A DNA stretch of 64,000 nucleotides from an uncultured Microbacterium sp. (GCF_945952435.1 NZ_CAMFHZ010000009.1:1-64000), one strand, 5' to 3'. Counted from the stretch's first letter, positions 30,797 through 39,523 are shown. Made by a program: numbers and translations. Notes: generated by a model not told the origin, from the sequence alone.

Positions 30797-30823
30797 CGCT
30801 GGCGCTCGTCCTCAGCGCCAGCG
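30797..30823 (-). terminator. Hairpin over the oxidoreductase stop codon
   Basis: CGCTGGCGCT pairs perfectly with AGCGCCAGCG around a 7-base loop containing part of the stop codon of the minus-strand oxidoreductase. Probably a terminator. Confidence 0.55.
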
Positions 30824-31879
30824 GGCGCGGGCGTACTGCTCGGGCCAGGGGACGTCGTCGCCGAGCTCGTGCGCGGCGCGCAGACCGAAGTGCGGGTCGC
30901 GCAGCCACTCGCGCCCGGCGAAGATCGCGTCGGCGTCGCCGGAGGCGAGCACGCTCTCGGCCTGCGCGCCGCTCGTGAGCAGCCCGACCGCGGACGAGCG
31001 GATCCGTCCGCCCTGGCGCACGGCCGCCGCGAGCGGCACCTGATAACCGGGGTGCACGTCGATCCGCTGATGCGCCACGAGGCCGCCGCTGGAAACGTCG
31101 ATGAGGTCGGCACCGCGGGCGACCGCCCAGTCCGCGACCGTCGCGGCCTCCTCCGGCGTGAAGCCGCCGGGTGCGTGATCGGTCGCGGAGATCCGCACGA
31201 ACACGGGGACCTCGGGTCCGGCCTCGCCACGCACCGCGTCGAGCACCTCCAGGAGCAGGCGCGCGCGATTCTCCAGGGAGCCGCCGTAGCTGTCGTCGCG
31301 CTGGTTGCTCAGCGGGGAGAGGAACTCGTGGAGCAGGTAGCCGTGCGCGCCGTGGATCTCGAGCACGTCGAAGCCCGCCTCGAGGGCGCGCCGCGCGGCG
31401 GCGGCGAATCCCGCGATCACCCGGACGAGACCGGCCGCGTCGAGCTCCTCCGGAGCCGCGAAACCCTCGTAGGCGATCGGGGAAGGGGCCACCGTCGTCC
31501 ACCCGCCCTCGGCAGCGGGGACGGATCCGCTCTCCCCGGCCCACGGCCACCAGGTCGACGCCTTGCGCCCCGCGTGCGCGAGCTGTATGCCGATCAGGCC
31601 GCCGCGCTCGTGCACGCTGCGGACGATCGTCGCCCACGCGTCGCGCTGCGCGTCGGTCCACAGCCCGGTGTCGCGCGGGCTGATCCTGCCCTCCGGGACC
31701 ACCGCGGTGGCCTCGGCGACGATCAGACCGGCCCCGCCAGAGGCGAACTGCGCGAGGTGGACGTGGTGCCAGTCCTGGGGAACGCCGTCGACCGCGCTGT
31801 ACATGCACATGGGCGACACCCAGAGGCGGTTCGGGAGATCGAGCGAGCGGATGGTCACGGGGGAGAACAGAAGACTCAC
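30812..31879 (-). CDS. NADH:flavin oxidoreductase, YqjM-type old yellow enzyme
   Basis: This 355 aa FMN TIM-barrel protein resembles class III old yellow enzymes. Visible are the N-terminal NRLWVSPMCMYSAVDG with the redox-tuning Cys, and EIHGAHGYLLHEFLSPLSNQR, the His pair that binds substrate. Old yellow enzymes reduce activated double bonds and the physiological substrate is unknown. TAGCGT stands six bases before GTG, so the transcript is probably leaderless. Confidence 0.88.
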   Translation of the reverse strand: MSLLFSPVTIRSLDLPNRLWVSPMCMYSAVDGVPQDWHHVHLAQFASGGAGLIVAEATAVVPEGRISPRDTGLWTDAQRDAWATIVRSVHERGGLIGIQLAHAGRKASTWWPWAGESGSVPAAEGGWTTVAPSPIAYEGFAAPEELDAAGLVRVIAGFAAAARRALEAGFDVLEIHGAHGYLLHEFLSPLSNQRDDSYGGSLENRARLLLEVLDAVRGEAGPEVPVFVRISATDHAPGGFTPEEAATVADWAVARGADLIDVSSGGLVAHQRIDVHPGYQVPLAAAVRQGGRIRSSAVGLLTSGAQAESVLASGDADAIFAGREWLRDPHFGLRAAHELGDDVPWPEQYARARWR

Positions 31880-31989
31880 ACCTCGACGCTACCCGGGGTC
31901 GACGGAGGTCGGGGCGGCCGGACCGTTATCCGTCTCGGGAAGCCGTGGCGCCGTCGGACGCGCACAGACGCGGCCAGTACCGTGGGAGC

Positions 31990-32931
31990 ATGCCCTTCAT
32001 CGCCGGCTCCGTCCGCATGCTCACCGACGACGACGTGCGCAGCGTGCTGCGGATCCCCGAGGCCGCGTCCGACAAGAGGTCCAGGGGAGTGGTGGGGCTG
32101 CGCACCGGGTCCGAGGCCTTCCCCGGTGCGGCCGTGCTGGGCGTCGAGGGCGCATGGCGGGCGGGGGCCGGCTACGTCTGCTACGTCGGCGGGCGTCGCG
32201 CCGCTGACCTCGTCCTCGCGCGTCGACCGGAGACCGTGGCGGTCGCACCAGGGGAGCGCGCACCGCGCATCGACGCCTGGGTGATCGGATCCGGGGTGTC
32301 CGCGCAGACGCGCTCGGCCGCCGAGACCGCGGCGCTGCGGCCACTTCTCGCCGGCGCGGCGCCCGTGGTGGTCGATGCGGGAGCGCTCGATCTGCTGCCG
32401 GGGGCGGCGGCGCCGGTGGTCGCGACCCCCCACGAACGCGAGTTCGAGAGGCTCAGGGCAGAGGTGGAGCTGCCGCCGCTCCCGTCCCTGGCGCGGGGCG
32501 ACGTCGCGACGCGCGCCGCCGCGGTCCAGGAGACCGCGAGCGCGCTCGGCGGCACGGTGCTGCTCAAGGGCGCCGTCACGCTCGTCGCGGATCCGGACGC
32601 CGAGAAGGTGTACGCGGTCGATGCGGGCACGCCGTGGCTCGCGACCGCAGGGACGGGCGACGTCCTCGCCGGCGTGATCGGCGCGCTCGTCGCGGCCGAT
32701 CGCGCGGCGGGCGGGACGGCCGGACTCGGCCTCCTCGCCGCGGTCGGCGCCTGGCTGCACGGCACGGCCGGGAGGATCGCCGCCGACGCGCTCGTCGACC
32801 TGCCCGGCCGCCCCGTCGTCGCGCTCGACGTCGCGGAGGCCCTGCCCGCCGCGTTCGCATTCGCCGTCCACGGACACGCGGATCGTGATCCCGCCCCCGC
32901 GGGATCCCGCGACGCGGAGGACCGCGCGTGA
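31990..32931 (+). CDS. nnrD: ADP-dependent NAD(P)H-hydrate dehydratase
   Basis: This 313 aa ribokinase-fold enzyme repairs hydrated NAD(P)H. The ATP/ADP motif is ATAGTGDVLAGVIGALVA; the N-terminal DDVRSVLRIPEA and the AVLGVEGAWRAGAGYVCYVG region are family-like. No NnrE epimerase domain is fused. TACCGT six bases before ATG 31990 fixes the start. It overlaps the following glycosyltransferase gene by four bases (GTGA), a coupling with no obvious functional link. Confidence 0.88.
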   Translation: MPFIAGSVRMLTDDDVRSVLRIPEAASDKRSRGVVGLRTGSEAFPGAAVLGVEGAWRAGAGYVCYVGGRRAADLVLARRPETVAVAPGERAPRIDAWVIGSGVSAQTRSAAETAALRPLLAGAAPVVVDAGALDLLPGAAAPVVATPHEREFERLRAEVELPPLPSLARGDVATRAAAVQETASALGGTVLLKGAVTLVADPDAEKVYAVDAGTPWLATAGTGDVLAGVIGALVAADRAAGGTAGLGLLAAVGAWLHGTAGRIAADALVDLPGRPVVALDVAEALPAAFAFAVHGHADRDPAPAGSRDAEDRA

Positions 32932-34253
32932 GCGCCGCGGCGGAACGCCCCGCCCGCACCGCGCCGCCACGACCCGCCGAACCGCGCCGGTCCGCGGCCG
33001 TCCGCGCAGGGATCCCGCTGCTCGGCCTCTGGGCCCTGTTCCTGCTGGCGCACGTGTATGCGTGCACGATCGGCTGGGTCATGCCGGCGCTCCCCATGGG
33101 CGACACCGTGTTCGTGTACGAGCCGTGGGCGCGGCAGGCCCTGAGTGGCGGGCCGATCATGGGCGTCACGGAGAGCTGGGTCTACCCCCAGGTCGCGCTG
33201 CTGCCGATGCTCGTCGCGCAGGGGCTCTCGCAGCTCATCCATCCCCTGTTCCCGGGCACGTATGCGGTCGGCTCGGCGAGCTACGTCGTCGCGTGGTCGG
33301 TGCTGGTGACCGTGCTCGACGCGATCGGGTTCGCCTTCCTGCTGCGCGGCGTCCGCGCCCGTCGCAGCCGGGTCCGCCGGCAGGCCGCCCTCGTCTGGAT
33401 CGTCGCGCTCGTCGCCCTCGGACCCATCGCGCTGTTCCGCATCGACGCCGTCACCGTGCCGTTGGCCGTCGTCGCCGGACTCTGGCTGCTGTCCCGTCCC
33501 GCGGTCGCCTCCGCGCTGTTCACGATCGGGGCGTGGATCAAGATCTGGCCGGGCGCCCTGCTCGTCACCGCGGTCGTGCTGCTGCGCCGGAGGATCCGGA
33601 TGATCCTCGCGGCGGCGATCGTCACGATCGTGGTGGTGCTGACCCTCGTCGCGCTCGGCGGTGCGGCCAACCTCGCCGGTTTCCTCAGCCAGATGTCGGG
33701 CAGGGGACTGCAGATTGAGGCCGTGGGCGCCACGCCGCTGCTCTGGCTGACCCAGGTCGGGGTGACGCGCATCGCGTACAGCCACGAGATCCTCACCTTC
33801 CAGCTCTCCGGTCCCGGCGTCGACCTCGTGGCCGCCGCGCTGACCCCGCTCATGGTGGTCGGGGTCGTCGTCGTCGCGGGCGTCGCCCTGTGGAAGCTCC
33901 GCGCCGGCGCTCCGGCCCGGCGCCTGCTCCCCGCGACCATGCTCGCGATGGTCGCGCTGCTCATCGCGTGCAACAAGGTCGGATCGCCGCAGTTCCAGGT
34001 GTGGATGCTCGCCCCTGTGCTGCTGTGGTGGCTCTTCGACCGCCCTCGCGCCCTCGTGCCCACCGTCGTGTTGCTCGTCGACTATGCGGTCACCCAGCTG
34101 GTCTACCCGGTCGTCTACGACGGTCTGCTGGCCGCGCAGCCGGGTCCCATCGCGCTGCTGAGCATCCGCAACATCCTGGTCGTGGTGCTGTGCGTGCTCG
34201 CGATCCGTGCGATGGTGAAGACACCCGTCCCTCGCACACCGAAGAGGATCTGA
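32928..34253 (+). CDS. GT87-like polyprenol-dependent glycosyltransferase, integral membrane
   Basis: This 441 aa protein of about ten or more transmembrane helices resembles the DUF2029/GT87 mannosyltransferases that work on lipid-linked sugars. An early acidic loop (MGDTVFVYEPWARQAL) and a RIDAVTVPLAVVAGLWL region match the family layout. The GTG start is coupled to nnrD and the stop abuts the next ATG. The acceptor and donor are unknown; a cell-envelope glycan role is inferred. Confidence 0.78.
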   Translation: MSAAAERPARTAPPRPAEPRRSAAVRAGIPLLGLWALFLLAHVYACTIGWVMPALPMGDTVFVYEPWARQALSGGPIMGVTESWVYPQVALLPMLVAQGLSQLIHPLFPGTYAVGSASYVVAWSVLVTVLDAIGFAFLLRGVRARRSRVRRQAALVWIVALVALGPIALFRIDAVTVPLAVVAGLWLLSRPAVASALFTIGAWIKIWPGALLVTAVVLLRRRIRMILAAAIVTIVVVLTLVALGGAANLAGFLSQMSGRGLQIEAVGATPLLWLTQVGVTRIAYSHEILTFQLSGPGVDLVAAALTPLMVVGVVVVAGVALWKLRAGAPARRLLPATMLAMVALLIACNKVGSPQFQVWMLAPVLLWWLFDRPRALVPTVVLLVDYAVTQLVYPVVYDGLLAAQPGPIALLSIRNILVVVLCVLAIRAMVKTPVPRTPKRI

Positions 34254-34600
34254 TGCTCGTCGCCTTCTCCGTCGCCCCGTCCGGTTCCGCCCCCGATCGC
34301 GCGGAGAACCCCGACGCCTCCGTGCACGACGCGGTGGCCGCGGCTGTCGCCGTGGTCCGCGCCTCCGGGCTCGCGCACCGGACGACCAGCATGTTCACCG
34401 AGATCGAGGGCCCCGACTGGGACACGGTCATGGACGTCGTGAAGCGGGCGGCCGAGGCGGTGATGCCGTTCGGATCGCGGGTGTCCCTCGTGCTCAAGGC
34501 GGACATCCGTCCGGGCCGCGCGGGGGAGATCGACGGCAAGGTCGAGCGCCTGGAACGCGCGATCGCCGAGTCGGTCGCGAAGGGCGACGCGGCCGGTTGA
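34253..34600 (+). CDS. Thiamine-binding MTH1187/YkoF-like protein
   Basis: This 115 aa ferredoxin-like fold protein opens MLVAFSVAPSG and contains TTSMFTEIEGPDWDTVMDVVKRA and SRVSLVLKADIRPGRAG. The family binds thiamine or related pyrimidines. Its ATG overlaps the glycosyltransferase stop by one base (TGATG), so it belongs to the nnrD-GT87 operon, although no thiamine biosynthesis or transport gene is in the window. Confidence 0.8.
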   Translation: MLVAFSVAPSGSAPDRAENPDASVHDAVAAAVAVVRASGLAHRTTSMFTEIEGPDWDTVMDVVKRAAEAVMPFGSRVSLVLKADIRPGRAGEIDGKVERLERAIAESVAKGDAAG

Positions 34601-34683
34601 CTACTGGGGCGGCGGCATCGGAGTCGGTGTGTACAGGTCCCGCGGACAGCGGCCGCGCCTCGCGCGCCCGCTAAGCTGGAGCG

Positions 34684-35925
34684 ATGAAACCCTCGAGCCT
34701 CTCGAGGGGTGCGGCGATGCGGGCGCTCCTCTCCCTCGCCATCGGCAGCTTCGGTATCGGCATGACCGAGTTCGTCGCGATGGGCCTGCTCCCGAACATC
34801 GCGCAGGACCTGTTGCCGGAGCTCTGGGCGCAGAATCCGGACGAGGCCATCGGCCGGGCCGGGATCCTCGTGTCCCTCTACGCCCTCGGCGTCGTCGTGG
34901 GCGCACCGACGATCGCAGGACTCGTGGCGCGGTTCCCCCGGCATCGGGTAATGATCGGGCTGGCCATCGCGCTCACGCTCGGCAACGGACTCGCCGTCTT
35001 CCTGCCGACGTTCGAGACGGTCGGACTCGCTCGCTTCGTCGCCGGGCTCCCGCACGGAGCGTACTTCGGGATCGGCGCGCTCGTCGCCGCCGACGTGCTC
35101 GGACCGGGCAAGCGCGCCAAGGGCGTGGCCTTCATCCTCACCGGGCTCACGATCGCGAACGTGGTGGGCGTGCCCGCGGGCACGTTCCTCGGCCAGCACG
35201 TCGGCTGGCGCAGCGCCTTCCTGGTCGTCACGATCGTGTTCGCGTTGGCGACGATCTGCATCACCTTCTTCGTCCCCGAGCACCCCGGCGACCCCGGGCG
35301 CACCTTCCGTGCGGAACTGCGCGTGTTCCGTCGCCCTCAGGTGTGGTTCGCGCTCGCCACCGGCGCAATCGGTTTCGGGGGATTCTTCGCGGTCTACAGC
35401 TACATCGCCCCCGTCGTCACGGAGCGCGCGGGCGCCCCGCAGTGGATGGTGCCGATCACCCTCGTGGTCTTCGGTCTGGGCATGACCGTGGGCAACCTGC
35501 TGGGAGGGTATTTCGGCGACCGCAACCTCCGGCTGACGCTCCTCGTCAGCCTCGGCGCGATGGCCGTGGTGCTCGTGCTGCTCGCGATCCTGTCGTTCTC
35601 GATCTGGCTGCTCGTGCCCCTCGCGTTCGTGATGGCGCTGCTGTCGTCGATCCTGAGTCCGGCGATCCAGACCCGTCTCATGGAGGTCGCGGGCGACAAT
35701 CAGTCGATCGCCGCCGCCCTCAACCACTCGGCGCTCAACATCGGCAACAGCCTCGGAGCCTTCCTCGGCGGGGTCGTGATCGCCGCCGGCTGGGGCTTCG
35801 CCGCACCCTCGTGGGTGGGGGCGGGACTCGCCGCCGTGGGACTCGGGATCGCCCTCGCCTCCTACGCCGTGCAGCGCCGATTCCACACCGAGACCGGGTC
35901 CGTACGGGTGCTCGAACAGGCGTGA
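34684..35925 (+). CDS. MFS exporter (DHA1/AraJ-like)
   Basis: This 413 aa major facilitator has twelve predicted helices. The N-terminal IGMTEFVAMGLLPNIAQDL is diagnostic of the DHA1/AraJ drug and sugar efflux group, and the loop 2-3 motif GLVARFPRHRVMIGLAIALT resembles motif A. The substrate is unknown. TAAGCT six bases before ATG suggests a leaderless transcript. Confidence 0.88.
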   Translation: MKPSSLSRGAAMRALLSLAIGSFGIGMTEFVAMGLLPNIAQDLLPELWAQNPDEAIGRAGILVSLYALGVVVGAPTIAGLVARFPRHRVMIGLAIALTLGNGLAVFLPTFETVGLARFVAGLPHGAYFGIGALVAADVLGPGKRAKGVAFILTGLTIANVVGVPAGTFLGQHVGWRSAFLVVTIVFALATICITFFVPEHPGDPGRTFRAELRVFRRPQVWFALATGAIGFGGFFAVYSYIAPVVTERAGAPQWMVPITLVVFGLGMTVGNLLGGYFGDRNLRLTLLVSLGAMAVVLVLLAILSFSIWLLVPLAFVMALLSSILSPAIQTRLMEVAGDNQSIAAALNHSALNIGNSLGAFLGGVVIAAGWGFAAPSWVGAGLAAVGLGIALASYAVQRRFHTETGSVRVLEQA

Positions 35926-35952
35926 CGCCCGTCGCCGCCCTAGCATGGACGG

Positions 35953-36615
35953 ATGAGCTCCGAGCCCGTCGCCGACGACGCGGATCTTCCCGTCGCCGGG
36001 ACCGTCGTGATCCTCCGGGACCGCCCCTACGCCCCTGAGGTGCTGCTGCTGCGGCGACCGGACCGGGGATCCTTCCCTGGCGCGTGGGTGTTCCCGGGCG
36101 GCATGGTGGATCCGTCCGACCGCCGGGACGAGGCGGGGGAGCAGGAGGACGCCTGCCGCGCGGCGGTCCGCGAGACCGCGGAGGAGGTCGGGCTGAACCT
36201 GGACCGGCTCGTGCCGTTGTCGTGCTGGATGCCTCCCGTCGGCATCCCGAAGCGGGTCCGCACCTGGTTCTTCCTCGCGACCGACCCCGGCGATCCGCTG
36301 GCTCCGGCGCCGGACGAGGTGGTCGAGGCGCGATGGACGACCCCGGCGGACGCGCTCGCCGCCCACGATGCGGGGGAGATCGTGCTGGTACCTCCGACCT
36401 GGCGTACTCTGCACGCGCTCGGGGACGTGCGCGATTCCGAGGCGGCCCTGGCCCGGGTGCGCGGCTCGGAACCGGAGCTGTTCCGCACCCGCGTCGCGCG
36501 CACCGACGAGGGGACGCTGTTCTTCTGGGACGGAGACGAACTCGCCGGTGCCTCCGCCGGGTCCCGCGATCGCCTCTGGGCCGCATCGACCCCGTGGCGG
36601 TACGAGCGGAGCTGA
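35953..36615 (+). CDS. NUDIX hydrolase with an extended Nudix box
   Basis: This 220 aa protein has GGMVDPSD...RETAEEVGL, the core REUXEEXGU of the Nudix motif. About nine extra residues separate it from the preceding GG, as in the NUDT7/NUDT19-like CoA group rather than classical MutT. CoA, ADP-ribose or nucleotide substrates are possible. TAGCAT exactly six bases before ATG gives a leaderless start. It converges on metX. Confidence 0.84.
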   Translation: MSSEPVADDADLPVAGTVVILRDRPYAPEVLLLRRPDRGSFPGAWVFPGGMVDPSDRRDEAGEQEDACRAAVRETAEEVGLNLDRLVPLSCWMPPVGIPKRVRTWFFLATDPGDPLAPAPDEVVEARWTTPADALAAHDAGEIVLVPPTWRTLHALGDVRDSEAALARVRGSEPELFRTRVARTDEGTLFFWDGDELAGASAGSRDRLWAASTPWRYERS

Positions 36616-36630
36616 CGGGGTCGTCGCGGG

Positions 36631-37839
36631 TCAGGCGTCGAGGAGCCTGCGCAGGTGTCGACCGACCTCGTCGGTCTCGATGAGGAAGCCGTCGTGGCCG
36701 AAGTCGCTCGCGAGGACGACCGCCTCGTTGCCGTCCAGCGTGCGGGGGATGCCGCGCGCGATCCGGTGCTGCCCGTCGACGGGGAAGAGGCGGTCCGAGT
36801 CGATGCCCAGCACGAGCGTCGTCGCGGTGACGCGGCGGAGCGCATCCTCGACACCGCCGCGGTCGCGGCCGATGTCGTGCGAGTTCATCGCCTCGACGAG
36901 CGTGAGGTAGCTGTTCGCGTCGAAGCGGCGGGTGAACTTGTTGCCGTGGAAATCCAGGTAGCTCTCCACCGCGAAGCGCCCGCCGTGCCCGAGCGGTGAC
37001 ACATCGGACTGCCAGGAGCGCTGGAACCGCTGGTTCAGCTCGATGGGGCTGCGGTAGTTCAGCAGCGCCATGCGTCGGGCGAGGGCGAGCCCGCGGTGCG
37101 GTCCCTCCCCGATCGCGGCGTCGTAGTACTCGCCTCCGACGAACCGCGGATCCATCCGCACGGTCTCCAACTGCACGAAGTTGAGGGCGAGCTGATCCGC
37201 GGTGGTGACCGGGGGAGAGGACAGGACCGCCAGTCGCTCGACCCGCTCCGAGTGACCGACCGCCCATTCCAACGCGTGCATGCCGCCCATGGATCCGCCG
37301 ATCACGGCGGCCCAGCGGTCGATCCCGAGCGCGTTCGCGAGCAGGACCTGGGCCGACACCTGGTCGCGGATCGTCAGGTACGGGAAACGCGATGCCCACT
37401 CGTAGCCGTCCGGGGCGATGCTCGCCGGTCCCGTGGATCCCTGGCAGCCGCCGAGGATGTTCGGCGCGATCACGAACCATTCGTCGGTGTCGATCGGGCG
37501 TCCGGATCCGACGATCTCGTCCCACCAGCCGCTCGTCGCGTGACCCGCTCCGGCGGGGCCGACCACGTGGCTGTCTCCGGTGAGCGCGTGCAGGACGAGG
37601 ACCGCGTTGTCGCGTGCCTCGTTCAGCGTCCCCCAGCTCTCGTATGCGAGCCGGATGAGCGGGAGTTCCGATCCGCCCTCCGTGCGGAACGGCCCGAAGG
37701 CCTCGAACCGGCGGTCGCCCGCCGGATCCCCGTCCCGCCAGGCGCCGGTCGCCGGCGGCCGCGCGCGGACGAGGCGGGCGTCCGCCTCCGTGACGCGCGC
37801 CGAAGGCACCGTGTCCTCGGAGGTCGTCTGCCAGTCCAT
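36631..37839 (-). CDS. metX: Homoserine O-acetyltransferase
   Basis: This alpha/beta-hydrolase transfers acetyl to homoserine in methionine synthesis. The nucleophile is in GGSMGGMHALEW; the acid and base are near LGIDSDRLFPV and FGHDGFLIETDEV. ATG 37839 (402 aa) is preferred over the ORF-track ATG 37848 because AAGAAT lies seven bases upstream. In related genomes metX follows metY directly; here an AbiEi-like gene and repeats lie between them. Confidence 0.93.
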   Translation of the reverse strand: MDWQTTSEDTVPSARVTEADARLVRARPPATGAWRDGDPAGDRRFEAFGPFRTEGGSELPLIRLAYESWGTLNEARDNAVLVLHALTGDSHVVGPAGAGHATSGWWDEIVGSGRPIDTDEWFVIAPNILGGCQGSTGPASIAPDGYEWASRFPYLTIRDQVSAQVLLANALGIDRWAAVIGGSMGGMHALEWAVGHSERVERLAVLSSPPVTTADQLALNFVQLETVRMDPRFVGGEYYDAAIGEGPHRGLALARRMALLNYRSPIELNQRFQRSWQSDVSPLGHGGRFAVESYLDFHGNKFTRRFDANSYLTLVEAMNSHDIGRDRGGVEDALRRVTATTLVLGIDSDRLFPVDGQHRIARGIPRTLDGNEAVVLASDFGHDGFLIETDEVGRHLRRLLDA

Positions 37840-37950
37840 GCTCCCCATTCTTCCCGGTGAGGTCCCGGCAGGACGGAAGGTTACGGATCCGGTCGTCTCG
37901 TCCCCGCTTTCTGTGGGTTCTGCGGGCTCGTTCCGTGCTGCCTCTCACCC

Positions 37951-38061
37951 TGTTTCCCTCCCTCCGTCGTGCCCTTACCTCTGATTCCCTCCCTCCGTCA
38001 CCTTTCCCTCCGCTGAGCGGCGCGAATCACGGGAGGGAAAGACGGGCAGAGGAGGGAAACA
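37951..38061. repeat. Nested palindromic repeat, copy 1
   Basis: An outer pair TGTTTCCCTCC (37951-37961)/GGAGGGAAACA (38051-38061) encloses an inner pair CTTTCCCTCC (38002-38011)/GGAGGGAAAG (38032-38041). The core reads GCGAATCACGGGAGGGAAAGACG. Copy 2 at 39367-39444 has the same architecture, core and orientation. It could fold into an RNA or DNA hairpin. Confidence 0.8.
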
Positions 38062-38236
38062 CGAGTCGAAGGGAGGGTCCCACCGAAGCAGGTGGAGGCC
38101 CCGCGCAGAGCGGGGGGAGCGGAGCGGGAGCGCGGGAGAAGAGGGAATCGGAGCAGGGCGGGGGTACACGAGAAGGAGGGAAGCGAAGCACGGAGGCGGC
38201 GCAGGGGAAGGAGGGAATCGGAGGAGTCCGGTCGAG
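38062..38236. other. Purine-rich spacer with GGAGGGAA-like motifs
   Basis: This stretch is strongly purine-biased, with degenerate relatives of GGAGGGAA(A/T)C, including two copies of GAGGGAATCGGAG near 38140 and 38211. No credible gene is seen; the ORF-track entries here are low-complexity artefacts. Together with copy 1 it fills the gap between metX and the AbiEi-like gene. Confidence 0.6.
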
Positions 38237-39220
38237 TCAGCCGGGCGGGCGCACGCCGAAGCGGGCGAGGCGTCGGCCCAGGATCTCGGCGGTGCGGATG
38301 TGCGTGCTGTCCCAGCGGGCGAACCGCCAGCCGGTCACCCCGCGCACGTCGTCTTCACGGCGCTTCTCCGCGAGCACGACCTCCTCCGCCGTACGCTCGC
38401 CCCGAAGATCGTCGTCGAGATACTTGGCCTGCCCGTCGAACTCTCCGAAAACCTTCGCGCGCGGAAAGCCGAAATCGAGCCGATATCGGTCGCCGTCCGC
38501 CCCGGTGACGGGAACCTGGAGGAGCACGTCGCGAAATCCGAGGCGCTGCAACTGCAATCGGCTGATGCTTTCGCCGGGCAGCTGGGCGCGGCCGTCGGCG
38601 AACGCGAGCAGCAGGCGAGCGTCGCGGATGCCCCATGCCCGGCTCGTCGCGGCGCGGTCGGCCAAGCGGGCGTGCCAGAGCGCGGCGCGATCCGCGTGGA
38701 ACTCGTTCCCGTCCACGGCCTCGCGGCGTTGCGCGGCGTCCGCGGCGCACAACGCCGTTTCGGGCGCGGCCGTGCAGGCCAGATCCAGGATCGTGCGGTC
38801 CAGCGAGGTGCAGAAAAGGCCGTCGACCTCGACCACATCGTCGTCCCCGAGACGTACCTCGTGCTGTCGGACGCCGGTCCGCATTCGGCCGTGATGCGCG
38901 CCGAGGATCACGGTGTGCACGCTCGCCGGATGGAGACGGTAGAGCGGCAGGCCGTGCAGCACGGCGGCGGACGGTCCGCAGAACACCGTGACGTCATCGC
39001 CCAGGTTCTGGGACGCGGCGACCGTCTGGACGAGGTGTCGGCCTTCGCTCCACAGCGCCTCGTAGGCGTCCGCATCGACGTAGCAGTCGCGGCGCAGTCG
39101 CCGCAGCTCGCCCGCCACGAGGGCCGTCCCGATCGCGCGCTCGCTCATCCCGGCCGCCCGCAGCTGCGCGCGGCGCCGAACGAGCGCACGGGCGTCGGAG
39201 ATGCCGAAAGAGGTCGTCAT
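38237..39220 (-). CDS. AbiEi-type antitoxin-domain protein with a DUF559-like C-terminus
   Basis: This 327 aa protein has an N-terminal winged-helix region (VRRRAQLRAAGMSERAIG...GELRRLRRDCYV) like type IV AbiEi antitoxins. The C-terminal part (YRLDFGFPRAKVFGEFDGQAKY, then KRREDDVRGVTGWRFARWD) resembles DUF559/Vsr PD-(D/E)XK-like folds. ATG 39220 with GACGAT six bases upstream is chosen over GTG 39265. No AbiEii toxin adjoins it. It sits between metY and metX, bordered by repeats. Nuclease activity is inferred only. Confidence 0.72.
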   Translation of the reverse strand: MTTSFGISDARALVRRRAQLRAAGMSERAIGTALVAGELRRLRRDCYVDADAYEALWSEGRHLVQTVAASQNLGDDVTVFCGPSAAVLHGLPLYRLHPASVHTVILGAHHGRMRTGVRQHEVRLGDDDVVEVDGLFCTSLDRTILDLACTAAPETALCAADAAQRREAVDGNEFHADRAALWHARLADRAATSRAWGIRDARLLLAFADGRAQLPGESISRLQLQRLGFRDVLLQVPVTGADGDRYRLDFGFPRAKVFGEFDGQAKYLDDDLRGERTAEEVVLAEKRREDDVRGVTGWRFARWDSTHIRTAEILGRRLARFGVRPPG

Positions 39221-39366
39221 GATGGGATCGTCGCGCACCGTGCCGATCGCGGGAGCGTGATTCACGAGACCGGTGGACTTCGGGCCCGAACGCGGTCGCG
39301 TGCGGAGTGATCCTCTCCCGGACCTCCTCGTCGCCCCCCAACGGTCCAGCCCCGTCCTCAGCCGGT

Positions 39367-39444
39367 GTTTCCCTCCGCACAGCGTCTTTCCCTCCCCTCA
39401 GTTACGCGAATCAGGGGAGGGAAAGACGACCAGGGGAGGGAAAC
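39367..39444. repeat. Nested palindromic repeat, copy 2
   Basis: An inner 16-bp perfect stem, CGTCTTTCCCTCCCCT (39383-39398)/AGGGGAGGGAAAGACG (39413-39428), lies inside GTTTCCCTCC (39367-39376)/GGAGGGAAAC (39435-39444). It shares the core GCGAATCA-GGGAGGGAAAGACG with copy 1 and lies on the other side of the AbiEi-like gene. Confidence 0.85.
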
Positions 39445-39461
39445 GCGGAGAAAGCACGGAC

Positions 39462-39523
39462 GCGTGCGCGAAACGCGGGCGTTCGCCAGACACGCGTGCG
39501 CGAAAAGGGGTGCGTGCGCGAAA
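39462..39523. repeat. Three direct repeats GCGTGCGCGAAA
   Basis: The 12-mer occurs at 39462, 39494 and 39512, spaced 32 and 18 bases apart, between copy 2 of the nested palindrome and the metY terminator. The rest of the gap from 39221 to 39461 shows only the nested palindrome. Confidence 0.75.

Noticed and set aside
37857-38894. A 345 aa plus-strand frame across the repeats
   Set aside because: It is low-complexity translation of the purine-rich tract running antisense into the AbiEi-like gene.
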